A stretch of DNA of 64,000 nucleotides, taken from Rhizosaccharibacter radicis (GTDB lineage Bacteria > Pseudomonadota > Alphaproteobacteria > Acetobacterales > Acetobacteraceae). The stretch's first letter is position 1, and every line of letters begins with the position of its first letter. Where the stretch lies: positions 248,001 through 312,000 of the forward strand of contig JAMZEJ010000005.1 of NCBI GenBank assembly GCA_024508355.1. Reading direction: 5' to 3'. The notes under the pieces were generated by a model that saw nothing but the letters and a program-made list of their open reading frames with translations, was not told where the DNA came from and made no database searches. This document shows positions 1-8,555 of the stretch, one piece after another. Made by a program: the position numbers and the translations under genes.

Positions 1-363
1 TCCGGCATAACCCCGGTCCTGTGCCGCGCCCGGCCATTGAACGGTCGACGCCATCGCCGAAGCCTCCGCAGGATGCGCCGCCGGGCACGTCTGCGTGACC
101 CGTCCGCTCCTCGTTCCGCCAGATCCGGACAAGCGTCGCCCGCGCCGGTGTTCGGGCAGGCGCGGGCAAGCGATCGCGCCGCGGATGGCGCGACGGTGTC
201 ACGGGGATGGCCGCGGCATGCCGGACCTTTCGCGTGCCGTGCGAAGATGCATCATCCCCGCCCTGATCACCCCACCCGGCGTCCGGGATCCCGGACGCCG
301 ACGATTCCGCCGACCGGAAAACGCCGCCACCGCGACCCGACAACAACGAGTTCGATCCCCGCC

Positions 364-1353
364 ATGCTTTCCACACCTGCTTCCCGTCCCAGGCTGCTGA
401 TGAGTCAGGCGATGACCGCTCCCGTGATGGAGCGTGCCGAGCGGGATTACGAGCTCGACCCGCCGCCGGTCCGGCTGTTGTCGGGCGAAGCGCTGCTGGA
501 CCGCTGCCGGCAGTTCCGGCCCGAGATGCTGATGGTCACCAGCGGCACCACGGTGGGCACCGCGGTGGTAGAAGGATTGCCCTCCACCGTCCGGCTGCTG
601 GCCACCGTCAGCGTCGGCTTCGACCATATCGATCGGGATGCTCTCGCCCGGCGCGGCATCCCGCTGTGCAACACGCCCGACGTGCTCACCGAATGCAACG
701 CCGACCTCACGATGCTGCTGATCCTGGGCGCGTGCCGGCGCGCCGCCGAGCATACCGCCCTGCTGCGCGACCGATGGCACGAGCCGATGGCCATGACGGA
801 GCTGCTGGGTATCCGGGCCAGCGGACGAACCCTCGGCATCGTCGGCATGGGACGCATCGGCCGCGCGGTGGCCCGGCGCGCGCGAGGCTTCGGCATGAGG
901 GTGCTGTATTGCAACCGCCGGCGCCTGCCGCCCGGACTGGAAGAAGGCGCGGAATTCGTGGCGGATCTGCGCGACCTGCTGCCCCGCGCCCAGATCCTGA
1001 GCCTGCATGCCCCCGGCGGTCCGGCCACCCGCGACCTGATCGGCCGCGACGAGCTGGCGCTGCTGCCGCGCGGGGCCGTGCTGGTGAATGCCGCCCGCGG
1101 CTCCCTGCTGGACGAGGACGCGCTCTTCGACGCGCTCGATCGCGGACATCTCTTCGCGGCCGGCCTGGACGTGTTCCGGAACGAGCCGGCGATCGACGGG
1201 CGGTTCCGGACGCATCCGCGCGTCTTCGCGACACCCCATGTGGGCAGCGCCACGAGCGAGACGCGCACGGCGATGGGCATGAAGGCCCTGGACAACATCG
1301 AGCTGTTTCGACGCGGCGAGCCGCCGCCGGATCTGGTGCCGCCGCCCGCCTGA
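364..1353 (+). CDS. D-2-hydroxyacid dehydrogenase (glyoxylate/hydroxypyruvate reductase type)
   Basis: NAD(P)-dependent cytosolic reductase of 2-keto acids, probably glyoxylate or hydroxypyruvate. The 329-residue product has the family layout: a split substrate domain around a Rossmann domain with GMGRIG at residues 161-166, and the catalytic triad Arg245 (in NAARG), Glu274 and His292 (TPHVGS). The frame is open back to 37, but homology begins only at RPRLL near residue 8 from the ATG at 364, and the upstream part is arginine/proline-rich, so 364 is chosen; there is no strong ribosome binding site. It stands alone, with a 51-codon gene 80 bases downstream. The exact keto acid cannot be read from sequence. 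Confidence 0.9.
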   Translation: MLSTPASRPRLLMSQAMTAPVMERAERDYELDPPPVRLLSGEALLDRCRQFRPEMLMVTSGTTVGTAVVEGLPSTVRLLATVSVGFDHIDRDALARRGIPLCNTPDVLTECNADLTMLLILGACRRAAEHTALLRDRWHEPMAMTELLGIRASGRTLGIVGMGRIGRAVARRARGFGMRVLYCNRRRLPPGLEEGAEFVADLRDLLPRAQILSLHAPGGPATRDLIGRDELALLPRGAVLVNAARGSLLDEDALFDALDRGHLFAAGLDVFRNEPAIDGRFRTHPRVFATPHVGSATSETRTAMGMKALDNIELFRRGEPPPDLVPPPA

Positions 1354-1433
1354 TCCGGAAGGCCGTTCCCGAACCTGCTTGACGCGGCGGCGCCGATCCG
1401 GTCCCGTCCGGACCGAACCGCAGGACCCGTCAC

Positions 1434-1589
1434 ATGCCCATCGCCGCCGTGTTCTGCTTGTTCGCGCTGATCTTCGGCCTTGGCGGCTACCTGTTGCCCC
1501 ATATCATCGGCGGCCTCGGCTACGACATGGTGCTCATCTACCTGCTGCTGGCCCTCAGCTCGGCGCTCGTCGTCATCATCAGGCGCTAG
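1434..1589 (+). CDS. 51-residue membrane protein of unknown function
   Basis: A short gene starting with ATG at 1434 and ending with TAG at 1587-1589. The product is almost wholly hydrophobic: one helix from about residue 4 to 20 (AAVFCLFALIFGLGGYLL), a short Gly/His loop (PHIIGGLGYD), and a second helix to about residue 47, ending in two arginines. That composition argues for a genuine small inner-membrane protein with two segments. Its last 11 bases overlap the end of the convergent EcsC-family gene. I do not recognise a family; the start is the only ATG in the hydrophobic frame. Confidence 0.6.
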   Translation: MPIAAVFCLFALIFGLGGYLLPHIIGGLGYDMVLIYLLLALSSALVVIIRR

Positions 1590-2406
1590 CCGTCGCCAGC
1601 CCGCCCCGGATGGATTCGGCGGCCCGGCGCACCCCCGCGCCGTGCTGGCGTTCCAGCCTGCGGATGGTGAAGTGCGCCCTCGCCAGCGCCCGGTAGTGCG
1701 CCAGGAACGCCGCGTTCAGCGAGGCACCGCACAACGCGCCGGCGACCGGCATCATCTGCAGCGCCACCTTGCGCGACAGGGCCAGCCCGTAATGGGACGC
1801 GACTTCCGACACCAGCATCACCACCGGCCGTCCCCGGAGCACCGCCCGGGCGGAGAAATAGCCAAGCTCGCTCTGTTCTTCTTCGCGGCCGGGATCGTGC
1901 AGGGCGAACACTTCCAGGCAGGCCGCCCGCGTGTCCGGATCGGAAAGATCCTCGCCTTCCTCCCGGGCGATGCGGGCGATCTCGCGCATGATCGTCAGGG
2001 TGGTGAAGCCGATGTCCGGCACCAGCCCCGCGAGGCCGGTGAAGCCGCCCAGCGCGCCCGACACCGCGACGGCCCCCTGCACCGCGCGTTCGCGCCAGGC
2101 GGGATCGGGGCGGCTGGAGCTGCCGATGCCCAGCACGGCCACATCGAAGGCCCGCGCGATCGCGCTCTCGGCGATGCCCTTGAGCTTGAGCTGCAGCGAG
2201 GGCGCCATTCCCAGGCCGCGCAGGCCCAGGCGCGTCGCTTCTCCCACCGCTCCGCCCATCAGGTCGGCCAGCCGGACCAGGACGCCCCGGCCGGACTCCA
2301 TCCGGCGCAGCACCCGTTCCAGTTCCGCCATCGCGGCAGGCGACAGCGACGGTGCTTCCGGACGCCCCATCGCGGAGGCGAGTTCGTTTCCCGTGGTGCC
2401 GCTCAT
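1579..2406 (-). CDS. EcsC family protein
   Basis: A 275-residue protein matching the EcsC family in its central part: a helical region with an invariant-looking glycine-rich segment (GGFTGLAGLVPDIGF, about residues 120-135), followed by TLTIMREIARIAREEGEDL and a region with FALHDPG. EcsC in Bacillus accompanies an ABC transporter; the alphaproteobacterial members stand alone and their biochemical role is not established. The frame is open to 2529, but the N-terminal 41 residues are Arg-rich and low quality, so the ATG at 2406 is used. It lies downstream of the XRE gene on the same strand and ends 11 bases inside the convergent small membrane gene. Confidence 0.8.
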   Translation of the reverse strand: MSGTTGNELASAMGRPEAPSLSPAAMAELERVLRRMESGRGVLVRLADLMGGAVGEATRLGLRGLGMAPSLQLKLKGIAESAIARAFDVAVLGIGSSSRPDPAWRERAVQGAVAVSGALGGFTGLAGLVPDIGFTTLTIMREIARIAREEGEDLSDPDTRAACLEVFALHDPGREEEQSELGYFSARAVLRGRPVVMLVSEVASHYGLALSRKVALQMMPVAGALCGASLNAAFLAHYRALARAHFTIRRLERQHGAGVRRAAESIRGGLATASA

Positions 2407-2640
2407 CGGCCAGTGCCCCGGTGACAGGGTTGCGGGGTGCTGCCCCGTGCGGCGTTGTTCATGCCGGTTCTCCTCGCGACGGGACGGAAACGTTCGCCGG
2501 GCGCGGCCGTTCCGAACCGCCGTCACCATCGGGACCCATTCCGCCGGACGGCACGATGCGGCGCCTGACGGCCCGTGGAGCGCCGGACAAGAACACTGCG
2601 CCAGGTCCCTGCCGACGATACGGGCGGAGAAAGCCCGACC

Positions 2641-3018
2641 TTAAAGGTCGGCCGTCTCCGCGGCGTCGCCTTGCTCGGCACTCCCCGCGATGCGCCGGGC
2701 CAGTTGCAGCAGCACCGCGCGATCGCTCGGCTCGCATTGCCTGAACAACGACAACAAGGTCATCTCGTCGGCGGACAGGATGCTGTCGCTCGCGAGACCG
2801 CCCCAACCCTCGCGCAGCATGGCGACGCTCACTCCCAGCACCTCGGCGATGCGTCCCAGCATGCCCGAACTGTAGCCCGCCCGATCGCTTTCCCATTGCG
2901 CGACGGCGCTGCGCGACACGCCGGTGAACCGTGCCAGCCGGGCCTGGGTCATGCCGCGCGCGCGACGGAGGGTGCGAATCCTTCCTCCGAGCGTGAGCGT
3001 CGGCTCTTCTCCCGTCAT
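2641..3018 (-). CDS. XRE-family helix-turn-helix transcriptional regulator
   Basis: A 125-residue regulator with an N-terminal Cro/C1-type helix-turn-helix: IRTLRRARGMTQARLARFTGVS then RSAVAQWES, about residues 12-50. The rest is a short helical tail with no ligand domain. The start at 3018 is chosen over an ATG at 3042 because AGGAG lies just before it (spacing short, 3 bases). The only neighbour in the same direction is the EcsC gene 234 bases downstream. A 13-bp dyad 79 bases upstream could be its operator. Confidence 0.85.
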   Translation of the reverse strand: MTGEEPTLTLGGRIRTLRRARGMTQARLARFTGVSRSAVAQWESDRAGYSSGMLGRIAEVLGVSVAMLREGWGGLASDSILSADEMTLLSLFRQCEPSDRAVLLQLARRIAGSAEQGDAAETADL

Positions 3019-3096
3019 TAGCTCCTGTCCGCGACGTGTCAAAAAGGAGACGCATTAAAGCAAGTCTCTGCGGCCCACGCCATGCCCGGAAGGTTG

Positions 3097-3109
3097 CGAT
3101 ATGGTATCG
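3097..3109. promoter_or_regulatory. CGATA-tgg-TATCG dyad, possible XRE operator
   Basis: A perfect 5-bp inverted repeat with a 3-base spacer inside an AT-richer patch of the 485-base gap between the leftward XRE gene (start 3018) and the rightward secreted-protein gene (start 3504). Size and position suit a small dimeric repressor, but a single short dyad could arise by chance. The rest of this gap shows no convincing gene. Confidence 0.25.
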
Positions 3110-3503
3110 TTTGGCCACAAAATGTCGTGGGGTGTGGGCGATTCGAACGGATGACAGGGGTCGGGGTCCCTCCCACATTGGCGTCGCGGGCCGTGCCCCG
3201 GCGGGGAGTAGCAGCTGCGAGACGTCCCGGCCGAGACCTCGGCCATACGCAACCAGGCCGTGCATCTTCCGCGAAGGCCGTCCGATCGTCGCGACCCTCC
3301 ATCGGCGTCACGGCAGGCCGCCGCGGTGACCGACATCGACCACGACCTTCACACGGAGGAAACATCGCAGCAGAGTGATCCGGTTTCGGAACGTCACCGC
3401 GTGTCGCCACCGCCATCCGGGCGTTGTCGTCCTCAACCGCCCTGTTCTTTTCCGTTCGCCTCGTCCCTGGTCACCTCCGTCGACGCCTCAGGAGCTTTCC
3501 GTC

Positions 3504-3881
3504 ATGCGCCAATCCGCCATCCACACCGCCAGATCGATCGCGTTCGGCGGCCTGATGCTGGTCGGGGGCGGTGGCGCCGAAGCGCTCGCACAGGCCCGCT
3601 CGACTCCGGCGTCGCCATCGACCTCGCCCACCGGCGTGGTGGCACAGCGCCAGACCCTCACCGACCGCCAGCCCCAGGGGCCCGGGATGCCTGGCGTGGA
3701 CGCTCAGCAGACGACGCGCACCAACAACCCGCCGGCCTTCCATATCCTCGGAATCCCGGTGCAGATCTCCGCCCCCGTGTCACCGCCCTATAACGGCGAC
3801 GGCACCTACCAGACCTTCGCCGGGCAGCCCGCCAACGGCCGGAACGCCATCGCGACGCGGAGCATCGACGGCTCGCCCTGA
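3504..3881 (+). CDS. Small secreted protein of unknown function
   Basis: A 125-residue protein with a signal peptide: MRQSAIHTARSIAFGG, then LMLVGGGGAEALAQA with a plausible AQA cleavage site near residue 30. The mature part is low-complexity, rich in Pro, Thr, Ser, Asn and Gln, with no cysteine and no domain I recognise. AGGAG lies 9 bases before the ATG at 3504, which supports this start rather than the upstream in-frame ATG at 3375. It has no operon partners. Confidence 0.6.
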   Translation: MRQSAIHTARSIAFGGLMLVGGGGAEALAQARSTPASPSTSPTGVVAQRQTLTDRQPQGPGMPGVDAQQTTRTNNPPAFHILGIPVQISAPVSPPYNGDGTYQTFAGQPANGRNAIATRSIDGSP

Positions 3882-4124
3882 GCGCCGTCGGGCTCTTCGG
3901 GCTCACCGCCGAACGGCCGTCCGGAAGACGAGGATGATCGCGGCGGCGAGAGCGAACGCCGCCTCCGCGTTTCTTCGGCCCGCCGACGGGCGTGGGCGGC
4001 CCTACGGCGCTTCCGGCCGGCGTCGCGACAAGCCCCGATCACCGCTGAACCCCATAGCCGAATGCCGGCGCGAACGGGGGCGAAGTGGTCGGGGGTGACG
4101 ATCTCGCCAGCTCCGTCCCGGCCG

Positions 4125-4559
4125 CTACGGGCGCGTGCCACTCCATCCGCCCAACCGGCAGATGTGTTCCCAGTGCTCTGAAGACACGGGCACCACCGAC
4201 AGGCGCGACTGCCTGATCAGCGCCAGATCGGCCAGCGCCGGATCGGCCTTCATGGCCGCCAGCCCGACCGGAGCCGGCATCGCTCCCACCGCCCGCATGT
4301 CAACGCAGATCCACTGGCCCTTCGGATTGTCGGCGGCCACGGTCGGGTCCGGATAGGCTTCCTTCGCCACCTCCACCACGCCGACGATCTCCCGGCCGAT
4401 GTTGGAATGGTAGAAGAAGGCGAGGTCGCCGAGCCGCATCGCGTCGAGATTGCGCTTCGCCTGGTGGTTGCGCACGCCCGTCCAGGGCTCGGTCCCGTTC
4501 CGGACCTGCTGCTGCCACGAGAACGCGTCCGGTTCGGATTTCACCAGCCAGTACGCCAC
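4125..4559 (-). CDS. EVE domain-containing protein
   Basis: A 144-residue EVE-domain protein, a PUA-like fold related to YTH domains that bind modified bases. Recognisable features are the N-terminal YWLVKSEP followed by FSW, the TGVRNHQAKRNL segment, and DLAFFYHSN with GIVG-like residues (REIVGVVEV). The start codon is GTG at 4559, 7 bases after the stop of the YciI gene, so the two form a short operon. Stand-alone EVE proteins often occur in such housekeeping contexts; the bound modification is unknown. Confidence 0.88.
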   Translation of the reverse strand: MAYWLVKSEPDAFSWQQQVRNGTEPWTGVRNHQAKRNLDAMRLGDLAFFYHSNIGREIVGVVEVAKEAYPDPTVAADNPKGQWICVDMRAVGAMPAPVGLAAMKADPALADLALIRQSRLSVVPVSSEHWEHICRLGGWSGTRP

Positions 4560-4566
4560 CGCCCGG

Positions 4567-4860
4567 CTACTCCACCAGCGCGCCGTCGCGATACAACATG
4601 CGGTGTCCGCGGATCACCACGCTTTCGAACAGATCGACCTTCGCGTAGGGGTCGCTGGCCGCGAAACCTTCCGCCGCCGCGCGATCCTCCACATCGATCA
4701 CCAGCAGGCTCCCGCACGGCCGGTTGTCGTTGTCCAGCAGCGGACCGGCATGCACCACCTTCTCGGCATAGGCGGCGATGTAGCGCAGATGCGATTCCCG
4801 CGCCGCGAGCCGCGTGTCGAGCCGGTTCGGCCGGTCCAAACAGAACAGGGTGAACAGCAT
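4567..4860 (-). CDS. YciI family protein
   Basis: A 97-residue ferredoxin-like protein of the YCII family: LFTLFCLDRP at the start, RLAARESHLRYI, a conserved HAGPLLD, and ending in DPYAKVDLFESVVI. The His-Asp pair (HAG..., DPY) is the putative active site of the family, whose reaction is mostly unknown. A GGAG motif precedes the ATG at 4860. It is the first gene of a pair with the EVE gene, an arrangement common in alphaproteobacteria. Confidence 0.9.
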   Translation of the reverse strand: MLFTLFCLDRPNRLDTRLAARESHLRYIAAYAEKVVHAGPLLDNDNRPCGSLLVIDVEDRAAAEGFAASDPYAKVDLFESVVIRGHRMLYRDGALVE

Positions 4861-4971
4861 GGTCCTGGCTCCGAGCGAAACAGCCGGCTAGACCGCCGGC
4901 CGGATATGCCCGAGCATAGGAAGCCGCCGACCCGGACAGAAGGCCCCGTGCCGGCGCCCGCCTTCGCCGGA

Positions 4972-6177
4972 CTACGCCGCGGCGCCCAGGCTCAGCGCGT
5001 CCCAGCTTTCCCGCAAGGCGTCCACCAGCTGCGCGATGTCGTGCGCCGTATGCTGGGGCGTCGCGGTGATCCGCAGCCGTTCCGTGCCGCGGGGCACGGT
5101 GGGATAGTTGATGGGCTGCAGATAAACGCCGTGCTTCTCCAGCAGCCGTTCGGACAGGGCGCGGCACCGGTTCGGCTCGCCCACCATCACCGGCACGATG
5201 TGGCTCGGGTTCATGATGTGCGGCAGCCCGGCCTGGTCCAGGCGGCGACGCAACAACGCCACCCGGTCGAACAGCGCAGCCCGCTCCTCGCCGCTGCCGC
5301 GCAGGTGCGACACGCTCGCCCGCGCCGCGTCCGCGACCGCCGCCGGCAACGCCGAGGAAAAGATGAAGCCCGACGCGAAGGACCGCACGAAATCGCACAG
5401 CGCCGCCGACCCCGCGATATATCCGCCCACCACGCCGTAGCCCTTGGCCAGGGTGCCCTCGATCAGGGTCAGCCGATGGGAAACCCCGTCGCGCTCCGAG
5501 ATGCCGCCGCCGGTGGCGCCGTAGAGCCCCACGGCATGCACCTCGTCCAGGTAGGTCATGGCGCCGAACCGCTCCGCGACCTCGCAGATCTCGGCCAGCG
5601 GCGCGATGTCGCCATCCATCGAGTAAACGGATTCGAAGGCGACGATGATCGGCGTGCCGGGCTCGATGCGGCCCAGCTGGCGCTCGAGGTCGCGCGGATC
5701 GTTGTGCCGGAACACATGCTTGGGTGCGCGGCTATGGCGCATCCCCTCGATCATCGAGGCATGGTTGGCCGCGTCCGACAGCACGGTGCATCCCGGCATC
5801 CGGGCTGCCAGCGTGCCGATGGTGGCCCAGTTCGACATATAGCCGGAGGTGAACAGCAGCGCGGCATCCTTGCCGTGCAACGCGGCCAGCTCGCGCTCCA
5901 GCGCCAGATGCGACGGGCTGTTGCCCGAGATGTTGCGGGTGCCGCCGGCGCCGGCCCCGAAACGCTCCACCGCGTCGCGCATCGCGCCGGTCACCGCCGG
6001 ATGCTGGCCCATGCCCAGATAGTCGTTGGAACACCACACTACGATCTCGCGGTTCAGCCCGTGGTGGAACGCGCGGGGATAGAGGCCGGCCTGCCGCTCG
6101 ATGGGGGCGAAGGTCCGGTAGTTCCCGTCGCGCCGCAGCCCGTCAAGCTGGTCGCGAAAGAAGCGCTCGTACTGCAT
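4972..6177 (-). CDS. hemA: 5-aminolevulinate synthase
   Basis: Pyridoxal-phosphate enzyme condensing glycine and succinyl-CoA to 5-aminolevulinate, the first step of the Shemin route of haem synthesis in the cytosol. The 401 residues fit the family length. Visible are the glycine/CoA region ([12 protein letters not shown], residues 74-85), DEVHAVG with Asp211 and His214 binding PLP, and the PLP lysine at 245 (TLAKGYG). The start at 6177 (MQYERFF) is the usual one; an earlier ATG at 6231 adds a basic stretch. It is followed 680 bases away on the other strand by ccm genes, which use haem. Confidence 0.96.
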   Translation of the reverse strand: MQYERFFRDQLDGLRRDGNYRTFAPIERQAGLYPRAFHHGLNREIVVWCSNDYLGMGQHPAVTGAMRDAVERFGAGAGGTRNISGNSPSHLALERELAALHGKDAALLFTSGYMSNWATIGTLAARMPGCTVLSDAANHASMIEGMRHSRAPKHVFRHNDPRDLERQLGRIEPGTPIIVAFESVYSMDGDIAPLAEICEVAERFGAMTYLDEVHAVGLYGATGGGISERDGVSHRLTLIEGTLAKGYGVVGGYIAGSAALCDFVRSFASGFIFSSALPAAVADAARASVSHLRGSGEERAALFDRVALLRRRLDQAGLPHIMNPSHIVPVMVGEPNRCRALSERLLEKHGVYLQPINYPTVPRGTERLRITATPQHTAHDIAQLVDALRESWDALSLGAAA

Positions 6178-6862
6178 GGTCGGCTTCGCTGCTCCGATCG
6201 GGCCGCCCCGGCCGGCACGCCGGGCCATCATTTCGGCCGTTCTCCATCCTCGCGGATACGGCGCCCGCCCCCCTATATCGAGCGCGCGCGCGGCAGGGCA
6301 ACACGTGCCGCTGTGTTCGGCCCGCCCGCCCGGGGCGGGGCACCCCCGCGCCTGCCCCGCCTCCGTGACGACCGACCACTTGAATGCCGGGCACGACGTC
6401 GCGATCGCGGGACCCGCCTCGACGCCGACCGCACCAGATGCGGCCCGGCAGATTTACCTCCAGGCGCTCCCGCGAGGATCATGGAGCGGCGCGTGGCCCT
6501 CGGCGGAGGCACCTCGGCGCCGCGTTCATGCGACGGCCGGACAAAGGACGTGTTCCGGCGGACCGGGAAGGCTGTGCCCCGGGGGCCGGTCTCGGGTGTC
6601 GACCGGGCAGCCACGGCATTCCCTGGCTCGGATCGCGCGGACCGGCGACGCGCGGCACGGCCTGCTTCGCTGTCGGCTCCGGGCGAGGCGCGGCCGGCGA
6701 ACAGCCCTCCCCGGACCCTCCGGCTGCCAACGGCCGGCGCCCCGGACCTCGACGAGCACGGAGCCCTGGCGGATCCGGAACGGCCTGGGCGATGGCGGGT
6801 CGCGGCGATGGTCCGGCATTTGCTATAGCTCGCGGAGGCGGCGGAGCCGCGCCAGGAGCCCG
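6178..6862. other. Intergenic region without a recognisable gene
   Basis: About 685 bases between the divergent hemA and ccmC starts. All frames are arginine/proline-rich with no domain, signal peptide or ribosome binding site I can support. In many relatives ccmA and ccmB would lie before ccmC; neither is here. It must hold both promoters, which I could not place. Confidence 0.4.
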
Positions 6863-7732
6863 ATGACCCCAGCCCCCTCCCCGCACCCGACATCGCCGGT
6901 CCCGCGGCCGTCCGCCTTCGCGCGGCTGACATCCGGACTGCATCGCCTCGCCAATCCCGGACGCTTCACGCGGCTGGCGGCGCAACTGCAGCCCTGGCTC
7001 ACGGTGCCGGGCGTGCTGCTGACCCTTGCCGGGCTGGTTTGGGGCCTGGTGTACGCCCCGGCCGACTGGCAGCAGGGCGACGCGGTGCGGATCATGTACG
7101 TGCACGTTCCCGCCGCCTGGCTGGCCTCGGCGGGCTACGCGGCCCTGGCGGCGTGCTCGCTCGTCTCGCTGGTGTGGCGCCACCCGCTGGCCGACCTCGC
7201 CGCCGCCGAGATCGGTCCAGTCGGCGCCGCCGTCACCGCGCTGTGTCTCGCCACCGGCTCGCTCTGGGGCCGGCCGATGTGGGGCGCCTGGTGGGTGTGG
7301 GACGCCCGCCTGACCTCCGTGCTGGTGTTGTTGTTCCTGTATCTCGGACATTTCTCCCTGGTGCGCGCCTTCGACGATCCGCGCCGGGGATACCGGGCGG
7401 CGGCCGTGCTGGCACTGGCGGGCGCGGTGGACCTGCCGATCATCAAGTTCAGCGTGCAATGGTGGAACACCCTGCATCAGCCCGACAGCATCACCCTCAC
7501 CGGCGCGCCCACCATGGCGCTCAGCATGCTGTGGCCCCTGCTGGTGACGGCGCTCGGCATGAGCCTGGGCTTCGCCGCCATCGTGCTCGGCCGGCTGCGG
7601 GCCTCGGTGATGGAGCAGCGCCTGCGCTCCCTGTTGCTCAGCCGCGCCGGCGCCGGGCGCCGCGTGGCGGCCAGGACGGCCGGCCTGCAAGCGGATACGC
7701 TGGACGGACGTGGGGAAATGGTGGCGCCGTGA
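6863..7732 (+). CDS. ccmC: Haem exporter/handling protein CcmC
   Basis: Inner-membrane component of cytochrome c maturation system I that presents haem to CcmE in the periplasm. The 289-residue product has an N-terminal cytoplasmic stretch, about six membrane helices, and the tryptophan-rich haem motif WGAWWVWDARLT. Conserved histidines lie in the periplasmic loops (YVHVP before and HQPDS after the motif). AGGAG is 4 bases before the ATG at 6863. It opens the ccmCDEFGHI cluster. Confidence 0.95.
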   Translation: MTPAPSPHPTSPVPRPSAFARLTSGLHRLANPGRFTRLAAQLQPWLTVPGVLLTLAGLVWGLVYAPADWQQGDAVRIMYVHVPAAWLASAGYAALAACSLVSLVWRHPLADLAAAEIGPVGAAVTALCLATGSLWGRPMWGAWWVWDARLTSVLVLLFLYLGHFSLVRAFDDPRRGYRAAAVLALAGAVDLPIIKFSVQWWNTLHQPDSITLTGAPTMALSMLWPLLVTALGMSLGFAAIVLGRLRASVMEQRLRSLLLSRAGAGRRVAARTAGLQADTLDGRGEMVAP

Positions 7733-7841
7733 CCCGCACTCCCCGAGATCCCGATCGGCGCCGGCGCGCGAGCATCCCGCCCGCCCCGCCAGACCCCTCC
7801 GCGTTCGTCCGGCGGGACGGGCGCCCGGAAGCGGCTCGCCC

Positions 7842-7994
7842 ATGACCCACCTGCCCTTCATCGCCGCGAGCTACGGGCTCTTTGTTCTGCTGGCCTTGTG
7901 GCTGTCGATATCCGCGACCCTGCGCCTGCGCACCGCGAAGCGGCGGCTGCGGGCCCTGGACGCCGCGCTGGCCGCGCCCGGCGTACGCCCGTGA
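7842..7994 (+). CDS. ccmD: Haem exporter protein CcmD
   Basis: A 50-residue single-span membrane protein: FIAASYGLFVLLALWLSI as the helix, followed by a basic cytoplasmic tail (RLRTAKRRLRALD). Both features are typical of CcmD, which releases holo-CcmE from the CcmABC complex. It starts 109 bases after ccmC stops, and its stop codon overlaps the GTG start of ccmE. Confidence 0.9.
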   Translation: MTHLPFIAASYGLFVLLALWLSISATLRLRTAKRRLRALDAALAAPGVRP

Positions 7995-8548
7995 CCCGCA
8001 AGAGCCGCCGTCTCTGGCTCGTGGGCGCGTGCGCGCTTGGGCTCGGTTCCGCCACGACGCTGGCGCTCGCGGCCTTCCGGCAGGACATCGTGTTCTTCAT
8101 GGCGCCGTCGCAGCTTCTGGCGGCGGAGCCGGCCGCCGGCCGCACGATCCGTCTCGGCGGCATGGTGGTGGCCGGGTCGCTGCACGAGGAGCACGCGCCC
8201 GACGGCACGCCCATCGCCCGCTTCGCGGTGACCGACGGCCAGAAGGCGATCACCGTGCGCTATGCCGGCATCCTGCCCGACCTCTTCCGGGAAGGGCAGA
8301 GCGTGGTGGCGCTCGGCTCGCTCGCCGCCGACCGGTCGTTCCGGGCCTCCGAGGTGCTGGCCAAGCACGACGAGACCTACATGCCCAAGGATGTCGCGGA
8401 CGCGCTGCGGCGCTCGGGGAAGTGGGATCCCCGCTTCGGGCCGCCCCCCTCGGCGGCGAGCTGGAACAACATGACCGCCGCCGCCCGCCCGGCAACCGAC
8501 CGGCCGGTCGCGGCCGACGCTCCCGGCGCACCCGCCGGACGATCCTGA
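7991..8548 (+). CDS. ccmE: Cytochrome c maturation protein CcmE (haem chaperone)
   Basis: Membrane-anchored periplasmic haem chaperone that binds haem covalently and passes it to CcmF. The 185-residue product has a basic N-terminus, one signal-anchor helix (about residues 9-28), an OB-fold domain with IRLGGMV and VRYAGILPDLFREGQ, and the haem-binding His126 in the AKHDETYMP motif. The start is GTG at 7991, overlapping the ccmD stop by four bases (GTGA), implying translational coupling. The C-terminal 30 residues are a flexible Ala/Pro-rich tail. Confidence 0.95.
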   Translation: MTRKSRRLWLVGACALGLGSATTLALAAFRQDIVFFMAPSQLLAAEPAAGRTIRLGGMVVAGSLHEEHAPDGTPIARFAVTDGQKAITVRYAGILPDLFREGQSVVALGSLAADRSFRASEVLAKHDETYMPKDVADALRRSGKWDPRFGPPPSAASWNNMTAAARPATDRPVAADAPGAPAGRS

Positions 8549-8555
8549 GCGTAGG

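Noticed and set aside
3130..3150. GATTCGAAC, like the T-loop of a tRNA on the minus strand
   Set aside because: The flanking five bases on each side do not pair, and no acceptor stem or anticodon arm can be formed around it.
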